A DNA stretch of 64,000 nucleotides from the NCBI RefSeq assembly GCF_001704415.2, contig NC_030822.1, positions 54,615,345 to 54,679,344 on the forward strand. The letters are read 5' to 3'. The stretch's first letter is position 1, and each line of letters starts with the position of its first letter. The notes under the pieces are model-generated. The model was not told where the DNA came from. It saw only the letters and a list, made by a program, of their open reading frames with translations, and did no database searches. This DNA is from Capra hircus (taxonomy: Eukaryota > Chordata > Mammalia > Artiodactyla > Bovidae). Both the position numbers and the translations under genes were made by a program. Below, piece by piece: positions 33,791-46,553 of the stretch.

Positions 33791-34970
33791 TTCTCTAAAT
33801 TTTAGTTGATATTATTATCGGTAATAGCATCCTGTACATTCAGGTTGCATGTGTGTAGTGTGCTGTCTTCATTGAAATAAGAGGAGAATTACTCAGAACT
33901 TAGGAATGACATACCCATCAATTACCAGATCAGTTTACCTTGCTTTGCTCTAATTTGGTTGCATTATTGACCTATTGCTTAATTTTTGCATTGTCTCGTC
34001 ACATGTTTAGACACTGAAGATGGGGTAGGGTGAGTCAGGCTGCCAGAAAACAGCCTTCCCTGAAAGTAGTCCGTGTGCTTACGGTCTGTGATGTGAAATT
34101 TCCAGGATGATGAACTATGCAGCTGGTAACAGAGTTCCATGCTCTTTTCTCATGTGGTTTGACTTTTTAAACCATTGTCAGTGACAAACTTGTGTACTAC
34201 CAGTCCACCCTGTTTTCCATGTTTTCTATACAGAGATGTATAGTTAGAGCAGTGATGAGTAATATGTTTTCCAGAAATGCTACTATAACCTTTAAGTCTA
34301 GATGAGTAGATTGAACATTTAAAACTGTAGCTTTTTCACTGCTTCTGGATGACTATATGTTCCTACCAAATGAATCATTTTATGAATATGCATGAGCTTA
34401 TAAACACAACTTTTAAAATGTAATTTTTGTGTTCTGAAAAAAGAATTACATTGGTAGTATTTTCCAACTTTTTTTTTTTCTGGTGAGAAGAACCTTTCCA
34501 TTGCTCTTAGAAATTCTTTGAATAACACACACACACACACAGACACACACACACACACACACTTTCTTCCCATTCATGCTCCGTTTTAATGCTATCTCTG
34601 GCTTTATTTTCACTGTTTCCTTCTTACCCTTTAAGCAGTTGAAATGGCAGTGACTCATTTTAAACTTACGAGTGGGACGTTCAGTGACCAGAGAGAAGCC
34701 CGAGTACTAAATGGCCAGCACCCAAATATAAGGCTCACAGCAGAGATGTACCCAAACAGTCCTTTATTAGTGTACAGTTTGTAGGTTAGATTGTTTCATC
34801 GGATTGTATTTACATTTGACCTGGAGTTCAACCATGGATTGCTTGGGGACATTCTTAACTGTAAAAAATTAATGGTTGGGTTCTGAGCAGTGTATATGCC
34901 CTCAAGTTATAATTCAGCCCTATGTGGGCTTTTTTTCCCCTTCAGCACATCAACAGCGGACAAGATCAGA
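33791..34970. other. Unassigned, with a (CA)n microsatellite
   Basis: A CA repeat broken by one AG lies at 34525-34562. The stretch 34660-34760 ends in 'cagtcctttattagtgtac', which could be the edge of an old LTR, but I cannot support that. Nothing else recognised. Confidence 0.5.
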
Positions 34971-34974
34971 GGTC

Positions 34975-35180
34975 ATCGTTGTTTAGTCATGCGTTAGTGA
35001 CCATTTACCGTATGTCATGGTGCACAGAGCAGTGCTTTGCTGTTCACAAAACGATTTTGCAAAAAATACTGGGCAAGGATATGATTACTCCCATTTTATA
35101 ATGAGGAAGTTTAAAGAGTTTAAGAGATTTGCTCAAGGTCACATACCTAGCAAGGGCTTGGAACAGAACTGACGTTTCTT
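34975..35180 (-). repeat. MIR SINE remnant
   Basis: Antisense MIR: 'actcccattttataatgaggaag', 'aagagatttgctcaaggtcacatacctagcaag'. Confidence 0.7.
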
Positions 35181-35743
35181 CCATGGTCTCCTTTTTAGTT
35201 ATCCCATGCTGCCTCTCATTTTGCTTTTAATTGTAAAGTGAAAGATTGAACCAGATCAATGATTTTTTTTTTTTTCCAAGCTCTATTTACCCGGAGTCCC
35301 AGGATTCTGTAGAGTAGCCTCCTGGTTTGCTTGTGAATAAGAACAGAAATATGGGGAAAGCTGTTTCGACTGGGCACAGAGTGGGCATGTGGGGTGCAGT
35401 GACTTGACCTGCAGGTCTTTTTCTGTATCTATTATTATTGATGGGTGATTTTGTATCTTTTTAGTAGGATGAGGCAAAAAGAAGGTAGAAGGATATCTGA
35501 TGGGAACTTTTTTCTTTTTAAAGGAGGAAGGATTCCACAGTTTTTTTAAACAGTTTGAAAACAACTGTATTAGATGATTTCTAAGACCATGTTTCAGCCT
35601 AGGTGACTGGAAAATACTGAAACTTTGACGTTGGTAGTGTTACCAGATGAGCCCTTGGGGACATTGCAGCCTTACATCAGTTCAGTGTTACAAAGCATTA
35701 TAGAAGCCCTGTTTATCTTCCAAGGCAGTCTGTTCTTACACAC

Positions 35744-35944
35744 TGAGTGAAAGCGAAAGTTGCTTAGTCGTGTTCTACTCTTCGCGAACCCATGGATTAT
35801 ACAGCCCATGGAATTCTCTGGGCCAGAATACTAGAGTGGGTAGCCTTTCCCTTCTCAAGGGATCTTCCCAACCCAGGGACTGAACCCAAGTTTCCCACAT
35901 TGCAGGCAGATTCTTTACCAGCTAAGCCGCAAGGGAAATCCCCT
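35744..35944 (-). mobile_element. Bov-tA SINE
   Basis: Minus-strand copy from 'gaaagttgcttagtcgtgttc' to 'ccagctaagccgcaagggaaatcccc'. A 13-bp deletion shortens the part around 'cccatggaattctctggg'. Confidence 0.85.
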
Positions 35945-36984
35945 TACATGCTGACGTGGCTGTATTTAATAGTCTTTAGGGGAGAGAGGCACATGTCAGA
36001 AATGAGCATGGGTAATTGATGTTTATAGAGCCAATGTTGATAATGCTTTTTTTTTTTTTAAGACTGCTAGTAAGAATGACTGACTTTGGAGTTGCACTGG
36101 AGTTCTTTTAAAGAGTTATTTTAAAAACAAACATATACTTTAGCTTATACCAGTTATCTTAGGTGTCATTTGTGTTTTCTCTAGCTGGCCAATGTTTAAA
36201 GTTGGCATTTCTGTCAAGAAGGAACTCCACCCCCCCTTTTAAAATTTTATAGTAAAATGTGCTTTTATTAACCCTTCAAACAGATCATCTTATGTATTTC
36301 ATTTCTGTGTTTACGTCTGAACAAAATAGACTTGGCTTTTCAGCTGAAATATTCTTTTAGCTACTTGCCAATGAAAGTGGCAATTTCTATTTGTATATAA
36401 CTTATTTACATTTATGCCATTTTACATTCCTCAGCTTGCTCTGCACAGTCTGATAAGAATCTCACTGACAATTATGAGAGACTAATTTGGGCCATGTGAT
36501 TATCAATGAAATTTCAATTCATTTCTACTTAATCTTCCTCAGAGGAGATACTTGCTTTTTTCCATGATGCCTTTGACATAGGGATGGTGTGTGTTACTTT
36601 GCCTGATATCTGAGGCAACTCTAGTTGATGAGTGTGGTTTACATGCTCACAGGCAGATGAAACTCTGTGCACTCTGCCCTGAGAACCTTTCCTCTCTGCT
36701 TAGTGGAGGCTGTGAAGGTCCTGCGGCCATTTGGTTCCTAAGGATTAATTAGTGCCCAGAAGTTGGAGATATGGGCTGAAGGAAAAAAAGAGCGAGCTTA
36801 TCAACTGGGATTTTTGTCTTTTTGTGGTATGATACGGGGCTTCCCCTTGGTGCTTCCTTGTTGGGTTATTAAATAATGATCTTTGATGCTTTAATCTACA
36901 AAATAGGTTTTTTAAATTTGCATACTGGGGAATGCACAGATTTTCAGTATACTATTCAGTGAGACTTGAGAAATGTTATAGTCA

Positions 36985-37021
<37 letters not shown>

Positions 37022-39230
37022 GGCAGAAAATCTTCCTTAACTAATTACTGAAATTTTTGAGAATCATTGACAAAGTGATAAGCAAAGCAGCCCTGCCACC
37101 TTTGATATAGACTTTGTATCTTAAAACATAGTCTGTTATATATGAAATTGAGAGTTGAGAGCCGCTTTCTATACTGAAGTGGTAAGCAGGCCTCGGGCAG
37201 TCTTTTTTTTTTTTTTTTGAGTAATCTGTATACCAAGTCAAAAGCACAGAGCACGTTGGCCCAGGGGCCTGGTCCTCTCTTTTTGGTATCCTCAGGACAT
37301 ATCTCCCTATTTGCAAAACCTCATTTACCTTAATAGGCTGCTATGGGCATTGGTTAATGTTTGGAAAATTCTGGGTAAGGAGTGGGTTCTGTCCATTTGC
37401 TCTTTACCAAGGAGATTGAGCAGACTCATACTACGTGATTAACCTTTGATAAGCACCACTCCTCAACCCGGATTGATCCCATTTTTCTTTTGTGCAAATA
37501 GTTCTGGAGGTTTAATGTTTATTTTTCACTATACACGCAGTGTGCTTGATCTTCTTGTGGAGAAACTGCCCAAATGACCGGGAATGACCCAGGCTCTTCT
37601 CAAGGGTGTGTGCTTTGGGAGAACTGGCCAAGTTGGCTGTTAGACTTACTTTTTCTGAACAAACGAATATATGGTTTCATCTGGCTCATGTAGTCAGGCC
37701 TCTGGTTTGGGAGGTTGTTTTTCTTTTTTGTGTATTTGTTTTTGTTTCAGGACTTGTAGTAATTGATGTGGTTGAGATGGGGCTTTTCTTTGGGGGAAGG
37801 TGTCACTTTGAATTTTCCTTCCCTTTCAAGTAGAAGTAGTGTCACCCCTTACGGTTCAGTAGTATCAGTACACACTTGTTTTGTAGTCTCTTTTGTTAAG
37901 GAAAATACAGGGGCAGGAAGTGATTTTGTTTTGTAGTCCTGCCGTTATTAACAATGATTTCTTTTTCTAATATTGGACACAATGTTCAATATAAACAGTA
38001 CTATCCATGTACCTTCTGGAAAAAGTAGTTTTATTTCATATTAAGGAAAGAAGAAACAACATCGGCCTTCGGTTCTGCTAGGCCGAAAGTCCTATTAGTA
38101 GAGTAGTTTCAGGTTAACAGAGATTATGTGTCTTGTCCTGGTAATGTATGTCTCTGGAGAGCAAGGTCACAGCAAAATAATACAAATGAATGAGTCCTGA
38201 AGAATGGAAATGTGATATGAAATTCCTGCAGGCTTCTTAATCCAACCCCTATCTTGTGTCAAGGGAGATGGAATTTACGTCACTGTGCCTTTACATAAGG
38301 CCACTGATCTACAGTTTCACTGCTCCTGAAATTGTGTGGGGCATATGAGGCTTCTGTTTAATTGGTTTGATATGTGCCCACTGGAAACTGCTGTACCACT
38401 TAGATTCAAAATAGCAAGTTTCCCTTTATTCTTTGAAAGGATTATTAAGGGAAGGAAAAAAAACATCGTTTAAAATACTGTTCCAGTGATTTCAGGTGTG
38501 TGTGTGTGTTTTTTTTTAAACCTGTTCTATTTGTTTAGTCTTGTGATTGTGACTCTTAATAATTATTATTCACAATTACTTACAGTTTCTGGATTTGTCC
38601 AAACCTAAAGTCTCAAGTTTACCTCCATCTTTTTAGTAGTTTCTCATTCTTAAAAGGATGTCAATAGACAATTAATATAATTTCCCAATTAAATTAGCTT
38701 CATTCTTACCCCATTTGATCACCTATTGGGCAGCTTCAAGAGTATTAAGATTCCTTAAAAAAAAAAAAGAATATTAATTTTCCTGATATAGTTTCCACTT
38801 TGAACCTCAATGATTAAAAGTATCAGATTTTTTGAAAATGTCATTTCCAGTATCTGCCATTATCATTTAGAAAGTTTTGTAACTGCAGGATTTTGCTTTT
38901 GGCTTCCCTAAAGTCAAGCTTTATTTCTTAGTAGTGAACAGAGTCAGAATGAATGAGAATTTGGCCCTTAAGGGGCTAAAATCAACATTTTGCAGTCTGT
39001 TATAAAAACTTGATTTCTTAGCTTCAGTAGTGAAAGGAGAAGAGGAGAGGGGGAGATCTTGATTTCTAATGAGCTTTATTAATTGTGAATAAGTCTTAAC
39101 TTTATTATGGGAACTTTGTTTTTTGAATTCGCTTTATAGTTATTTATTAGTAAAACTGCCCCTTACTGTGACCTTCAGTAGGTCATTTCTACTCTTTGAA
39201 CTGTTTTCTTTTGTTGTTGTTGTTTTCTTT
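35945..39230. other. Largely unassigned 3.3 kb
   Basis: The longest stretch here without a recognised mobile element. It holds an (AT)16 microsatellite at 36987-37018, a T-run at 37203-37219, a GT run near 38496-38508 and a short perfect hairpin at 38062-38086. No exon or promoter could be supported. Confidence 0.5.
36987..37018. repeat. (AT)16 microsatellite
   Basis: An uninterrupted 32-bp AT dinucleotide run. Length polymorphism between animals is likely for such a tract. Confidence 0.95.
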
Positions 39231-39234
39231 TTTT

Positions 39235-40405
39235 CTGTTTAATAGACTTTAATTAAAGTGTTTTAATAGACTTTACTTTTTAGAGCAGTTTTGAGTTTAA
39301 AGCATGACTGAGTGGAAGATACTATAGATATTTCCTATAGCCTTTTATCCCAGCGCATGAATTGCCTCTCCCACTATCAATATCCCCCACCAGAGTGATA
39401 CGTTTGTTATAGTTGGTGAACCTGCATTGACACATCATTATTGCCCAAAGTTCCATGGTTTACTTTGTAGAGATTCCTCTTGGTGTTGTGCGTTCTGTGG
39501 GTTTGGACAAACATACAATGGCTTGTATTCAGCATTATAGATTGTATCATGCAGAATAGTTTCACTGCCCTAAAACTCCTCTGGACCCACCTATTTATTG
39601 CTCCCTCTCCCTAACTCCAACAACTACAGATCATTTTATTATCTCCATAATTTTGCCTTTTCCAGAATGTCATATAATTGGAATAAAGGAGTAAGTAGCC
39701 TGTTTATATTGGCTTCTTGCACTTCGCAATATGTGTTTAAGTTTCCTCCATGTCTTTTATGGCTTGATAGCTCATTTCTTTTTATTACTAATATTCTACT
39801 GTATAGATACACCACAATTTACTTATCCATTTACCTGCTGATGGACATCTTGGTTGCTTCCAAGTTTTGGCAGTTGGGAATAAGGCTGCTGTAACCACCC
39901 GTGTGCAGTTTTTTTGTGTGGATCTAAATTTTTAACTGATTTGGGTGAATACCAAGAAGCATGATTGTTGATTGTATAGTAAGACTATGTTTAGTTTTGT
40001 AAAAACTGCCAAACTGTCTTCCAAAGTTGGCTGTACCATTTTGCATTCCCATCAGCAATGAAAAAAAGTTCCCGCTGCTTCACTTCCTTGTCAGCATTTG
40101 ATGTTGTCTGTGTTTTGGACTTTTGCCACTTTAATTGGTGTGTAGTGATAATTCATTGCTGTTTTAATTTGCGTTTTCCTGATGACGTGCTACATAGAGT
40201 GTCTTTTCACATGGTTATTTGCCATTTGTGTGTCTTCTTTGGTGAGGTCTTCAGCCCACTTTTAAATCAGATTTTTAAAAAATTGTTGAGTTTGAAGAGT
40301 TCTTTGTGGGTGTGTGTTTTAGATAACAGTCCTTTGTCAGTTGTATCTTTGCAAATATTTTTTCCCAGTCTGTAGTTTGTCTTTGAATTCTTTTGAGGCA
40401 TCATA
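39235..40405 (-). mobile_element. L1M-type LINE 3' portion
   Basis: Antisense L1 from the 3' end (left) into ORF2: 'actgtatagatacaccacaattt', 'tgatggacatcttggttgcttcc', 'cattcccatcagcaatg', 'gtttttgcgttttcctgatg' in similar form. The complement carries no long open frame. Mid-age copy. Confidence 0.85.
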
Positions 40406-40990
40406 TGTTTCCATTTGTAAAATTAGGACTTCTATTATGATGGCTGGTGTCCATTCCATTTCTGAAATTCTGTGATTGACTCATTTCCTTTAAAATGTAT
40501 ACTAATCCAGTCTTTCACATTTTCAAAACTGCTGTCCTCTGGACAATATGGTCCCAGCATTTCTTTTTCTTCTTGCCTTCTTCCCAGCAACATTTGCCTA
40601 CTTTCTGAGGATTGGAGTTGATTGTACTGGCAGGGGGTTCTTTCCTTCCTGTTCTGTTTGTGTTACATCTAAAGCTTCTAAAAGATCAATTCCTGCCATC
40701 GAAGATAATGTTTTAGGACGCGGTCAGTGGTATTTAATGAGTGGTGTTCTCTTTGGAAATTGAGGTTTGTTCAGAACTAGTGAATACTGTTGTATTTAGG
40801 TATCAGCTGCAGGTTTTCTCTAAGGTGCTATTCAGGTTTCACATTATCTGGGATTCCGTCCTTCTTCTCCTGTCCTCTCGTGTTTTACGCCAACTTCGAG
40901 GCATCCTCTTTTCCTACATCCTCAATGAAAGGTAGGGTATGAAGTACTCATTTTTGATTCCATGATATTTTCTTCTTTATGTTTGATTTA
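40406..40990. other. Unassigned sequence
   Basis: No repeat or gene recognised. Confidence 0.45.
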
Positions 40991-40995
40991 CCCAT

Positions 40996-41770
40996 ACCTC
41001 ACCCTTACAGCAGAAAGTGAAGAGGAACTAAAGAGCCTCTTGATGAAAGTGAAAGTGGAGAGTGAAAAAGTTGGCTTAGAGCTCAACATTCAGAAAACGA
41101 AGATCATGGCATCTAGTCCCATCACTTCATGGCAAATAGATGGGGAAACAGTGGAAACAGTGTCAGACTTTATTTTTGGGGGCTCCAAAATCACTGCAGA
41201 TGGTGATTGCAGCCCTGAAATTAAAAGACGCTTACTCCTTGGAAGAAAAGTTATGACCAACCTAGATAGCATATTGAAAAGCAGAGACATTACTTTGCCG
41301 ACTAGGGTCCATTTAATCAAGGCTATGGTTTTCCCAGTGGTCATGTATGGATGTGAGAGTTGGACTGTGAAGAAGGCTGAGCACCAAAGAATTGATGCTT
41401 TTGAACTGTGGTGTTGGAGAAGACTCTTGAGAGTCCCTTGGACTGCAAGGAGATCCAACCAGTCCATTCTGAAGGACATCAACCCTGAGATTTCTTTGGA
41501 AGGAATGATGCTAAAGCTGAAACTCCAGTACTTTGGCCACCTCATGCGAAGAGTTGACTCATTGGAAAAGAGTCTGATGCTGGGAGGGATTGGGGGCAGG
41601 AGGAGAAGGGGATGACTGAGGATGAGATGGCTGGATGGCATCACTGACTCAATGGCCGTGAGTCTGAGTGAACTCCAGGAGTTGGTGATGGACAGGGAGG
41701 CCTGGCGTGCTGCGATTCATGGGGTTGCAAAGAGTCGGACACGACTGAGCGACTGAACTGAACTGACTGA
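40996..41770 (+). mobile_element. BovB LINE 3' fragment
   Basis: Sense BovB, 5'-truncated just after the active-site codons, running to 'cgactgagcgactgaactgaactgac'. CpGs are well preserved, so it is one of the younger copies. It is inverted relative to the BovB at 44724. Confidence 0.93.
41004..41615 (+). pseudogene. BovB ORF C-terminal fragment
   Basis: About 200 codons stay open from the SEEELKSLLMK stretch through LNIQKTKIM, RRLLLGRKVM, the VVMYGCESWT block and LKLQYFGHLM, then hit a stop (TGA at 41613-41615) in the RRRRG basic stretch. This is the region after the reverse-transcriptase active site. No start or catalytic domain remains. Confidence 0.85.
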
Positions 41771-41827
41771 AAACAATATTGTGCAATAGCTTAATAAAGC
41801 CATATATTTTGTATATTACCACTCAGG

Positions 41828-41965
41828 AAGTGCTTTTACAAACATTGTTTTATTTGAACTTCGTGATATGCTTTACCCAGGTAGTCAAGTATTTTCTTAC
41901 TTTGACAGATGGAGGAACTGAGATTGGGAGAGATTAAGCAATTTGCTCAAGGCCAAGTAGCTAAC
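41828..41965 (-). repeat. MIR SINE remnant
   Basis: Antisense MIR: 'gacagatggaggaactgagattgggagagattaagcaatttgctcaaggccaagtagct'-type sequence, with the usual order preserved. Confidence 0.7.
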
Positions 41966-42289
41966 ATTGAAATCCATATTATCTGCCTGCAAGAACTGTG
42001 TACTTTCTCATATATGGACTTTAATAGGGTCTGCCTCCTTTAGCTGTAAAGGAGCTATACAACCAGTTTATTTTCCATGGGATATTGACATATTCAGTCT
42101 GGAGTCAAACACTTTTGCTTTGTATGTGACTGCTTCATGCTCACATGTACTTTGATTCTCCCAGGGTGTGTCATGTCAATTCAAGAGTATTTTGCCTTAA
42201 AAAGAAATCTTACAATATTGTTCTGCTGGGTGCTTACTATGTACTTAGCCTATGCTTAACTCTTTTAAAACCTATATTTGTGGAAGGAA

Positions 42290-43400
42290 AGGAAAATAGA
42301 CATACTGAAAAGTACACACAAAAACTGACAGCTTCATGAACTGCTATAATACAGTATTCATGTGTACAACACAGAGATCAAGAAATAGAACGTTCCTAGC
42401 ATGGCAGAAACCAGTTTCTTGTGTACTGCTTCCAGTAAACATGTTAACTTTTGATACTCATTTTTTTTTCATGGTTTTGCCTCCTAAATGTGCATCTTTG
42501 CACAACGTAGTTTTCCTAGTTTCTGGCTTTATGTAATTGGAATTACAAAATATGTATGCTTCTTTCATCCCATTTTAGATTTTGTATATATCGCTCTGTT
42601 TATAGCAGTGGTTGATTCTTTTACTGTGTAGTATTCCATTGCATGACTGTATCACAGTTTATTCATTCTACTGTTGGTGGACATTTCAAGTTGTTCCTGG
42701 TTAGTAGCTATTTTGAATTTGCTGGGAAGCACATTCTCATGTATGTATTCTGATGCGTATCATCATTGTTTCTTTGGGACAAATACCCAGAAAGGGAGTT
42801 ATTACTAACTAGGTCACGGGATTGCCTTATTTTCCGCTTTACTAGATACTGTCTGGCTTCTTTCTAAGATAGTTGTAGTAGTTCATATTCTCACCAATAA
42901 TATAGGAGAGTTCCTGTTGCTGTGCATCTTCTTCAACACTTGTTATTGTCAGGCTTAAAAACTTTGGCTAGTATAATGGGAATGTTGTGGTATCTCACTG
43001 TGGCTTTAGCTTGTATTTCCTTGATTAATAATAGGAGCACCTCTTCATGAGTTTATCCGTCGTTTATGATGTCTGAGTCTCTTGTAGATTTTTCTGTTTG
43101 GTTATTTTTGTCTTTTTTCTCTTGACTGTGATGCTTCTTTATATATTTTGGATATGAGCCCTTTTTTTGTTTGTACCTGAAACAGATCTTTTTTCCTTTT
43201 TGAGACTTGACTTTTCACCCTTCATGGTATCTTTTGATAAACAAGTTCTTAATTTTAATGTAATGAAATTTAGTAGTATTTTCCTTTATGATTAGTGCTT
43301 TCTGTCTTGTTTGTGACGTAAAGTCATGAGAATAACCTCTAATATTGTCTTCTAAATGTTTTATTGCTTTGTTTTTAGCATTTAAATTACTTAAGAGTTG
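42290..43400 (-). mobile_element. Old L1M/ME-type LINE 3' portion
   Basis: Antisense features: 'agagatcaagaaatagaacg', 'gtgtagtattccattgcatgac', 'ctgttggtggacatttcaag', 'ccagaaagggagttattac', 'tttcacccttcatggtatc'. Strongly diverged; no open frame. Confidence 0.75.
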
Positions 43401-43446
43401 AAATGATTAGATGATTATGTATTAGTTGATTAGATATCATTAGTGA

Positions 43447-43656
43447 CGGGCTTCTCTGGTGGCTCAGATGGTAGAGTCTCCCGCAGTGCAGGAGACCTGG
43501 GTTTGATCCCTGGGTTCGGAAGATCCCGTGGAGAAGGAAATGGCTACCTACTCCAGTATTCTTGCCTGGGAAATCCCATGGACGGAGGAACCTGGTAGAC
43601 CATAGTCCATGGGGTTGCAAAGAGTTGGACACAACCGAGTGACTTCACTTTAGGCT
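43447..43656 (+). mobile_element. Bov-tA SINE
   Basis: Sense copy from 'gggcttctctggtggctcag' to 'gttggacacaaccgagtgac'. The B-box position reads 'gtttgatccctggg'. Confidence 0.9.
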
Positions 43657-43825
43657 TTTTTCACTTCTTGTTTTTTGAGTGACTAAGAAGTCATTGTAAC
43701 TTCAGTAATATAGAAGAGTCCGTGGAAGATACAAAGATATGTAGGGCAGGGATCCTTCCCTAAAATAATCTGCATTCTGTTTGTGTAGATGAGGCCCTGA
43801 ACAGTCAGTATCATATAATAAACAG

Positions 43826-43995
43826 AACACTGGCCTGAGAATCTAATGACTTGCATTTCGTTCTAGAGGCCTAGCGCAACATTCCCTCTATGACTTTAGG
43901 CTGCTCTTTTCCTTCTTGAAATGGACGTTGTCACTTACCTGTGGAAAAATAAGGCGGTTGGCCTAAGTCATTGGCTCTTGATTTTGGTTCCTCAA
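43826..43995 (+). repeat. MIR SINE remnant
   Basis: Sense: 'acactggcctgagaatctaatgacttgcatttcgttc', then a MIR-like 'ggttggcctaagtcattgg' end. Confidence 0.55.
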
Positions 43996-44129
43996 AATCT
44001 GGTAAATAGCATTGGCAGCTGTTTTTTCTTTTAGAGCTGAGAGAAATTATGCATTTTTGACCATGTTTAAGCTGTGTGAGTTAACCAAAGTATCAGGTAT
44101 CTTTGTTTTTAACTGGTGTTTTATATCCT

Positions 44130-44625
44130 TTCTTTTTTTTTTAATTAATTAAAATTTTTAGCTGAAATATAGGTGATTTACAATGCTGTGTTAGTTTCAG
44201 GTGAAAAAACTATATATAAACACATACATACACACACACACGGTTGGGGTGGTTAGTCGCTAAGTCATGTCTGACTCAAGCGACCCTGTGGACTGTAACC
44301 CATCAGGCTCCTCTGTCCATGGGATTCGTCAGGCAAGAATACTGGAGTGGGTTGCCATTTCCTTCCCCAGGGGATCTTCCTGACCCAGGAAGTGAACCCG
44401 TGTCTCTTCTATTGCAGTTGGATTCTTTACTGCCGAACCACCAGGGAAAACCATGTGTATTTCTTTTTCAGATTCTTTTCCATCATAGGTTATTACAAGA
44501 TACTGAGTATAGTTCCCTCTGCTATACAGTAAATCCTTGTTGGTTATCTATTTTATATATAGTGTCTATTTTATATAGTAGTGTGTATCTGTTAATCCCA
44601 AACTCTTGTATATCCTTTCTGTGTG
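44130..44625 (-). mobile_element. L1 LINE 3' end, interrupted by a SINE
   Basis: Antisense L1 3' UTR: 'ataggtgatttacaatgctgtgttagtttcaggt' on the left and, beyond the SINE, 'cataggttattacaagatactgagtatag' and 'gtgtgtatctgttaatcccaaac'. The SINE lies at 44236-44453. Confidence 0.8.
44236..44453 (-). mobile_element. Bov-tA SINE inside an L1 3' end
   Basis: Minus-strand SINE from 'ggtggttagtcgctaagtcatg' to 'gccgaaccaccagggaaaacc'. The L1 3'-UTR sequence continues on both sides. Confidence 0.9.
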
Positions 44626-44723
44626 AGAACTGAGTTGAACATAAAGAAGTTCTGATTTACGATAAAAGCCTTTAATACCCTTTTAAAAAAAGTAAACTCT
44701 TAGTTTATTGATAATTGTAGTTT

Positions 44724-45756
44724 CAGTTCAGTTCAGTTCAGTCGCTCAGTCATGTCCGACTCTTTGTGACCCCATGAATCGCAGCATGCCAGGCCTCCCT
44801 GTGTATCACCAACTCCCGGAGTTCACTGAAACTCACGTCTGTCGAGTCAGTGATGCCATGCAGCCATCTCATCCTCTGTCGTCCCCTTCTCCTCCTGCCC
44901 CCAATCCCTCCCAGCATCAGACTCTTTTCCAATGAGTCAACTCTTTGCATGAGGTGGCCAAAGTACTGGAGTTTCAGCTTTAGCATCATTCCATCCAAAG
45001 AACACCCAGGGCTGATCTCCTTTAGAATGGACTGGTTGGATCTCCTTGCAGTCCAAGGGACCCTTAAGAGTCTTCTCCAACACCACAGTTCAAAAGCATC
45101 AATTCTTCGGTGCTCAGCTTTCTTCACAGTACAACTCTCACATCCATACATGACTACTGGAAAAACCATAGCCTTGACTAGACGGACCTTTGTTGGCAAA
45201 GTAATGTCCCTGCTTTTGAATATGCTATCTAGGTTGGTCATAAGTTTCCTTCCAAGGAGTAAGCGTCTTTTAATTTCATAGCTGCAGTCACCATCTGCAG
45301 TGATTTTGGAGCCCAAAAAAATAAAGTCTGACACTTGTTTCCACTGTTTCCCCATCTATTTGCCATGAAGTGATGGGAGCAGATGCCATGATCTTCGTTT
45401 TCTGAATGTTGAGCTTTAAGCCAACTTTTTCACTCTCCACTTTCACTTTCATCAAGAGGCTTTTTAGTTCCTCTTCACTTTCTGCCATAAGGGTGGTGTC
45501 ATCTGCATATCTGGGATTATTGATATTTCTCCCAGCGATTCTTGATTCCAGCTTGTGCTTCTTCCAGCCCAGCGTTTCTCATGATGTACTCTGCATATAA
45601 GTTAAATAAGCAGGGTGACAGTATACAGCCTTGACGTACTCCTTTTCCTATTTGGAACCAGTCTGTTGTTCCATGTCCAGTTCTAACTGTTGCTTCCTGA
45701 CCTGCATATAGATTTCTCAAGAGGCAGGTCAGATGCTCTGGTCAGGTGCTCTACTA
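44724..45756 (-). mobile_element. BovB LINE fragment with target-site duplication
   Basis: Minus-strand BovB flanked by a perfect 11-bp repeat AATTGTAGTTT (44713-44723 and 45757-45767). It extends from the 3' end 'cagttcagttcagttcag' to just upstream of the RT block. The last bases at the 5' end show a small repeated 'ggtcaggtgctct'-like patch. Confidence 0.93.
44750..45720 (-). pseudogene. BovB reverse-transcriptase fragment, frameshifted
   Basis: The coding sequence is split over three frames: 45720-45517 (with RQGCILSPCLF), 45488-45288 (just after YADD, whose codons lie at 45498-45509) and 45355-44750 (C-terminal part with VVMYGCES and LKLQYFGHLM). An extra T near 45540 and another near 45335 explain the breaks. 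Only the RT C-terminal half and the downstream region are present. Confidence 0.85.
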
Positions 45757-45989
45757 AATTGTAGTTTAGTAGACAGTTAAAAAAAACCCCAACCTTTAGA
45801 TGTTAACTAAGGGGCCAAAGAGTGATGATAAGCAAGGGTTGGGGGAAGGTGTGAAATAACAACAAAAATTGTTGATGATGAAAAAGTTGGGCACCTGCTA
45901 GTCTAATGATTTTAAAGGGCTTTTCTCATTCCAAAATCTTTTCCATTGAAAATACAATATTGACTGCTTTGTATTACTCAGTATCCAAA

Positions 45990-46240
45990 TGAGTGATCTA
46001 GGTAATGACCTTTGCAGGATTTGTGAGGAGGGACAGAGAAACTTTGGTTGACAGTAATAGAGAAGAAGGGCTTCCAGGATGAGCTAGGATTGAGCTGTGA
46101 GAAGGATTCTGTTTACATATGGGAAGAGACTTGGGGATGGAATTCCAGACAGGATAATGAAAGAAAGATAGGAAAGTATGGCTCATCTTTAGGGACAGCA
46201 AATGTATCAGCTTAGCATTAAACAAGGATGAAAAAATAGG
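45990..46240. repeat. Unnamed old mammalian repeat (tentative)
   Basis: The 'gggcttccaggatgagctaggattgagctg' and 'gggatggaattccagacagg' phrases resemble a widespread old mammalian family that I cannot name. Treat as tentative. Confidence 0.3.
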
Positions 46241-46247
46241 TCACAGA

Positions 46248-46312
46248 GGTGCTTGGCAGGCTACAGTCCACGGGGTCACAAAGAGTTGGACACGACTGAG
46301 TGACTAAGCACA
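46248..46312 (+). mobile_element. Bov-tA / BovB 3' tail fragment
   Basis: Only the 3' tail is present: 'ggcaggctacagtccacgggg' to 'ggacacgactgagtgactaagc'. The tail is shared by both families, so the source is ambiguous. Confidence 0.75.
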
Positions 46313-46553
46313 GAACAGAGTACAAAAGGCTTTCAAACATAAGGCTAGACCACAGACAATTTTGGAAAAGTTAACTCTTTCAAGTTTGATTGTATAGTGA
46401 GGATTCTAGCTCTTCTGTAGGCCTGTACAGAGGCCATTGACTCTGCTCTAATTTAGTAAATGATGTTGTTTGGCCCTTGACAGCATAAGAAAGTTCTTTA
46501 AGAATTTGAGAGATATCCATATTGGGGTTGTATTGACAGTCAAACTACTAAGC

